64,000 nucleotides of DNA from JAZGER01 sp036480335. GTDB taxonomy: Bacteria > Pseudomonadota > Gammaproteobacteria > DSM-19610. Positions within the stretch are counted from its first letter, which is position 1; each line of letters begins with the position of its first letter. The stretch lies in NCBI GenBank assembly GCA_036480335.1, contig JAZGGH010000004.1:26664-90663 (forward strand), in the 5' to 3' direction. Under the pieces are notes generated by a model. That model saw only the letters and a program-made list of their open reading frames with translations. It made no database searches and was not told the DNA's origin. Positions 61,581 to 64,000 of this stretch are shown piece by piece. The position numbers and the translations under genes were made by a program.

Positions 61581-62207
61581 TTATTCATTATACGTAAATT
61601 TCGTGGCCAGTGCATAAACCTCTCTACTGCGAGGTCGTGACGCTTTCGGTTTTCGAATAACCACCCTTTGAAATTTATCTCTCAAATCTCTGACAAGCTC
61701 ATCGAAACCCTCCCCCTGGAAAACCTTCATGAGCAATCCACCGCCAGGCTGTAACACCTGCCTGGAAAAATCCACAGCCAGTTCAGCCAGATACATAGAT
61801 CTGGGGATATCAACTGCGTCTACACCACTCATATTGGGGGCAATATCCGACATTACAAGGTCAACCCGTTTCCCATCAAGCGCTGCCAACAAATCCTTTA
61901 ATACAGACTCTTCACAAAAATCACCCTGTATAAATTCAACTCCCGGCAAGGGCTCCATGTCTAACAGATCCATTGCAATAATCTGGCAAGATTTTCCTGC
62001 CACACGAGAGACATACTGACTCCAGCTACCAGGTGCAGCCCCAAGATCAACAATGACCATTCCAGGCCTGATTATCCTGTCTTTGTCCTGAATTTCAGCC
62101 AACTTGTAAACCGCACGCGAACGATATCCTTCTTGCCTGGAACGTTTTACATATTCATCATTAAAATGTTCACGCAACCATTTATTGCTACTTTTACTTC
62201 TAGCCAT
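61581..62207 (-). CDS. rlmE: 23S rRNA 2'-O-ribose U2552 methyltransferase
   Basis: 208 aa. FtsJ/RrmJ fold: EYVKRSRQEGYRSRAVYKL, SAM-binding VIVDLGAAPGSWSQYV, catalytic D in LVMSDIAPNMSG, and LMKVFQGEGFDELVRDL with the catalytic Lys. It methylates U2552 in the A-loop at a late stage of 50S assembly. Upstream of ftsH, divergent from yhbY, which is the standard order. Confidence 0.97.
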   Translation of the reverse strand: MARSKSSNKWLREHFNDEYVKRSRQEGYRSRAVYKLAEIQDKDRIIRPGMVIVDLGAAPGSWSQYVSRVAGKSCQIIAMDLLDMEPLPGVEFIQGDFCEESVLKDLLAALDGKRVDLVMSDIAPNMSGVDAVDIPRSMYLAELAVDFSRQVLQPGGGLLMKVFQGEGFDELVRDLRDKFQRVVIRKPKASRPRSREVYALATKFTYNE

Positions 62208-62327
62208 AGTCCTGTCAACCAGCTGTCTGTATACTTTCAGAAACCCATTACTCCAACACGATCCTTAATGAATTCGACATTACTATAAATCTTGTGGAGC
62301 AGTACGAACCAGGAGAAAAGCAACAAC

Positions 62328-62627
62328 ATGCAAATTACCGAAGCCCACAAAAAGGCTTGTCGCAAGCTAGGCCACGCATTAAAGCCCGTTGTTACCATTG
62401 GTAGCGCGGGTCTTACTGATGCACTTATCACTGAGTTCAATACGTCTATTGAACACCATGAGCTTATGAAAGTAAAAGTCAATGCATCTAGTCGCGAAGA
62501 ACGCGACAAAATCATAGAAAAAATATGCGCGCAGACTCACAGTACCCTTATACAGCGTGTGGGTAACATGGCCCTATTACTTAAACTACGTCCTGCCAGG
62601 GATTCAAAGCTGTTATCACAGATCTAA
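62328..62627 (+). CDS. yhbY: YhbY/CRS1-type RNA-binding ribosome assembly protein
   Basis: 99 aa from the ATG at 62328; a frame starting 36 bases upstream adds residues foreign to the family. The CRM fold pattern KKACRKLGHALKPVVTIGSAG, LITEFNTSIEHHELMKVKV and a final RVGNMALLLKLRP is complete, including the GxxG loop (G-S-A-G). It binds pre-50S particles. Divergent from rlmE, so both genes serve 50S maturation. Confidence 0.95.
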   Translation: MQITEAHKKACRKLGHALKPVVTIGSAGLTDALITEFNTSIEHHELMKVKVNASSREERDKIIEKICAQTHSTLIQRVGNMALLLKLRPARDSKLLSQI

Positions 62628-62669
62628 GGCTCGCCATATCGTCAATATTTTGGCTGCTGTGCCACAATT

Positions 62670-62713
62670 GCTTGCTATTTAAGTGTTGCCTTAAATAGCA
62701 AGCATACTATAAT
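62670..62713 (+). promoter_or_regulatory. promoter with -35 box inside a perfect palindrome
   Basis: GCTTGCTATTTAA (62670-62682) and TTAAATAGCAAGC (62691-62703) are perfect 13-bp arms around an 8-base loop. A -35-like TTGCCT (62686-62691) and a -10 TATAAT (62708-62713) are 16 bases apart, so the -35 box lies in the loop and second arm. It is 84 bases before the lipoprotein start. A repressor dimer or cruciform would block polymerase. A terminator for yhbY is less likely because no T-run follows. Confidence 0.6.
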
Positions 62714-62796
62714 GCGCATGGTTTAGAAAAACGTGGCATGCTCTTCTTTTGAGTTCCACGATCAACGACGACTCAACGTATACACAGGAGAATCAC

Positions 62797-63240
62797 ATGC
62801 GTTTATTGACAGGTTTATTAATTGGCAGTCTAGCTATCTTCACTGGTTGCAGTAAAAATGATGACACAGCATCTACTGGGGAATCATTACTGGATAAGGC
62901 TAAATCTACTGCTGACAGTGTAAAAAACAGCGCTAGTGGCATGGCTAGCGACACCATTGATTCAGCTAAAGATGCGGGTCATGCAGCAATGGATAAGGCC
63001 GGTGACATGGCAAGTGGTGCTGCAGATGCCGTGAAAGATGCAGGTCAAGCCGCTGTGGACACAGCTGGCGACATGGCTACTAGTGCTACCGATGCTGTAA
63101 AAGATGCTGGAAATTCCGTTATGGGTACAGCTGGTGATGCTGCGGATACTGTTCAGGGCGCTGGATCGTCTGCAATGGATTCTGTAGACAATGCTGCAAC
63201 AGATGCGACCGATGCAGCTAAAGACGCTATGACACATTAA
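62797..63240 (+). CDS. small LEA-like lipoprotein with amphipathic repeats
   Basis: 147 aa from the ATG at 62797, preceded by AGGAG. Lipoprotein signal MRLLTGLLIGSLAIFTGC with Cys18. The mature chain is nearly all Ala, Asp, Lys, Ser and Met in 11-residue-like steps: ADAVKDAGQAAVDTAGDMAT, then SATDAVKDAGNSVMGTAGDA. Such repeats form amphipathic helices like those of LEA or apolipoprotein-type proteins that protect membranes or proteins under stress. Function is inferred from composition only. Confidence 0.75.
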   Translation: MRLLTGLLIGSLAIFTGCSKNDDTASTGESLLDKAKSTADSVKNSASGMASDTIDSAKDAGHAAMDKAGDMASGAADAVKDAGQAAVDTAGDMATSATDAVKDAGNSVMGTAGDAADTVQGAGSSAMDSVDNAATDATDAAKDAMTH

Positions 63241-63269
63241 ATTTTTTGTTTCGTTAATATCGTTAAATC

Positions 63270-63300
63270 AAAAGGGGAGCAAATTGCTCCCCTTTTTTAT
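63270..63300 (+). terminator. strong intrinsic terminator of the lipoprotein gene
   Basis: AAAGGGGAGC and GCTCCCCTTT form a 10-bp stem with a 5-base loop, followed by TTTTTT-like sequence (CCTTTTTTAT). It is 30 bases past the stop. Confidence 0.95.
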
Positions 63301-63349
63301 TAACCTAATTAACAAACACCTTGAGTCATTTACAGCTCATATAATTCAG

Positions 63350-63556
63350 CTAACGTTTCTTCTTTAACGTTACACTTTTTATAAAAGACGTCAGCTCATC
63401 ATTTAATACTGAATACCTTGTTCCCAACTCTTGCAACTCATCCAACTCAAACTTTGACACAGGCTGTCGAGACCCGGCAATTTTTCGCTGAATGAGCTGC
63501 AATCGAACAATGACATCATCAATCTTGTACCTCAGATCTGCTTTTCGACCAATCAT
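63350..63556 (-). CDS. small coiled-coil-like protein
   Basis: 68 aa, soluble and helical with heptad-like Leu/Ile spacing (LRYKIDDVIVRLQLIQRKIAG, ELDELQELGTRYSVLNDEL) and a basic tail KKKR. ATG start after GAGGTTGGAG-type sequence on the minus strand. No family recognised; coding character is moderate. Confidence 0.5.
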   Translation of the reverse strand: MIGRKADLRYKIDDVIVRLQLIQRKIAGSRQPVSKFELDELQELGTRYSVLNDELTSFIKSVTLKKKR

Positions 63557-63874
63557 TCTCCAACCTCCTCAATCTAACCCAGCCTGATAATATCAGTTTT
63601 TTCAAATGTCTGTGGGCTCGTACTCCAACAAGGTAGTATATAATGAAAAATTATACATGCTCATTCTTTAAGGGAATCCCAAATCCATGCATAGACATGC
63701 GATTCTCCCTGAATCCGTCTCTTAAAGCCAAATTTCTTCATCACAGAGGGTAATCAACGACACAAAAAAGTAGTTGACTCAAAAATTATCGCTCAATTAA
63801 CGCTAAATACCCGGTAATCGGTTTTTTGCACGGATCTATCCTGCAATACCTGTGTGACGCCTCTTTTTAACGAA
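63557..63874. other. intergenic region at the right end
   Basis: 318 bases between the small coiled-coil gene and a possible transposase end. It must hold the promoter of the former. No terminal inverted repeat could be assigned. A weak complementary pair AGGGAATC/GATTCTCCCT is near 63680-63713. Confidence 0.35.
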
Positions 63875-64000
63875 TCAGATGGGGGGTGGATCGAACCGCC
63901 TCAGTGCAATCAGCACCTGTCCTAACAGCTGCTGATGTTTTTCCTGCAGCTTGAAGAAGAGCTGTCTGCCTGTTTTGACCACTTTGGCTGCCATGGCATA
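63875..64000 (-). CDS. possible C-terminal end of a transposase, cut by the window edge
   Basis: Reading leftwards from the right edge, 41 codons run to a TGA at 63875: AAKVVKTGRQLFFKLQEK followed by HQQLLGQVLIALRRF. A V-x-K-T-G-R-x-L-x-x-K-L element close to the C-terminus is a feature of several IS transposases, including the IS1380 group, but the piece is too short to name a family and could be another protein. Confidence 0.3.
   Translation of the reverse strand, partial: YAMAAKVVKTGRQLFFKLQEKHQQLLGQVLIALRRFDPPPI

Overview
The window reads as a chromosomal segment of a gammaproteobacterium with moderate to low GC. Two blocks keep classic gammaproteobacterial gene order: uvrC-pgsA-tRNA-Gly-tRNA-Cys-tRNA-Leu (17.6-20.5 kb) and rlmE-ftsH-folP-glmM with yhbY divergent (57.3-62.6 kb). 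A third block, yafS-like/rnhA/dnaQ divergent from mltD (41.3-44.7 kb), keeps the order known from E. coli but without gloB. A secreted Gly/Asn-rich protein with a Trp-Trp-Gly-Pro-Trp start and a Pro/Ala tail (29.9-30.4 kb) resembles the envelope proteins of bacterial sulfur globules, so a sulfur-oxidising lineage is likely. That lifestyle inference rests mainly on this one gene.

Layout. 0-5.7 kb: the end of rlmG, a YkgJ-type cysteine-cluster protein, a DUF4153 membrane protein, and a tightly packed + strand run of poorly known genes (347-aa unknown, 2OG-Fe(II) oxygenase, GNAT acetyltransferase, 119-aa unknown). 5.7-9.3 kb: an accessory islet with an intact parDE, a class V aminotransferase, an AT-rich orphan membrane protein, a decayed parDE not open as a single frame, and a Phd/VapC pair. 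9.4-22.9 kb: housekeeping and envelope-stress genes (inositol-phosphatase-like, kinase-like, Kef-type antiporter, PhoPQ-like two-component pair, RNase D, tRNAs, pgsA, uvrC, family 5 uracil-DNA glycosylase, an NHLRC2-like protein). 23-25 kb: a Bax-inhibitor-1 family protein and galU.

25.3-36.6 kb is the most unusual part. Eleven genes on the minus strand run in this transcriptional order: periplasmic adaptor, RND pump with a lysine-rich tail, small secreted protein, Tyr/Pro/Gly-rich lipoprotein, sulfur-globule-like protein, orphan ParA ATPase, membrane-anchored TPR protein, membrane-anchored Met-rich coiled-coil-like protein, dynamin-like GTPase with two membrane segments, and an MlaC-like phospholipid-binding protein; an SCP2-like gene lies just upstream. 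An organelle-positioning-type ATPase, a membrane-remodelling GTPase, a lipid carrier and a coat-like protein together suggest a system that builds, positions or lipidates an envelope compartment, possibly sulfur globules. This is inference from gene content and order only.

36.6-45.7 kb: AI-2E family permease, DUF1631 protein with a PilZ protein, glutaredoxin, dnaQ, rnhA, yafS-like methyltransferase, mltD, sulfotransferase. 45.8-57.1 kb: two giant secreted FG-GAP/UnbV/Calx-beta proteins (about 1109 and 2008 aa) and an O-antigen-ligase-like membrane protein, which look like a surface-matrix locus; the larger protein contains nearly identical 327-bp tandem repeats, a recurring cysteine-bearing module of unknown family, and a Calx-beta domain split by an inserted jelly-roll-like domain. 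57.3-64 kb: glmM, folP, ftsH, rlmE, yhbY, a LEA-like lipoprotein behind a promoter embedded in a perfect palindrome, a small coiled-coil protein, and what may be the end of a transposase running off the right edge.
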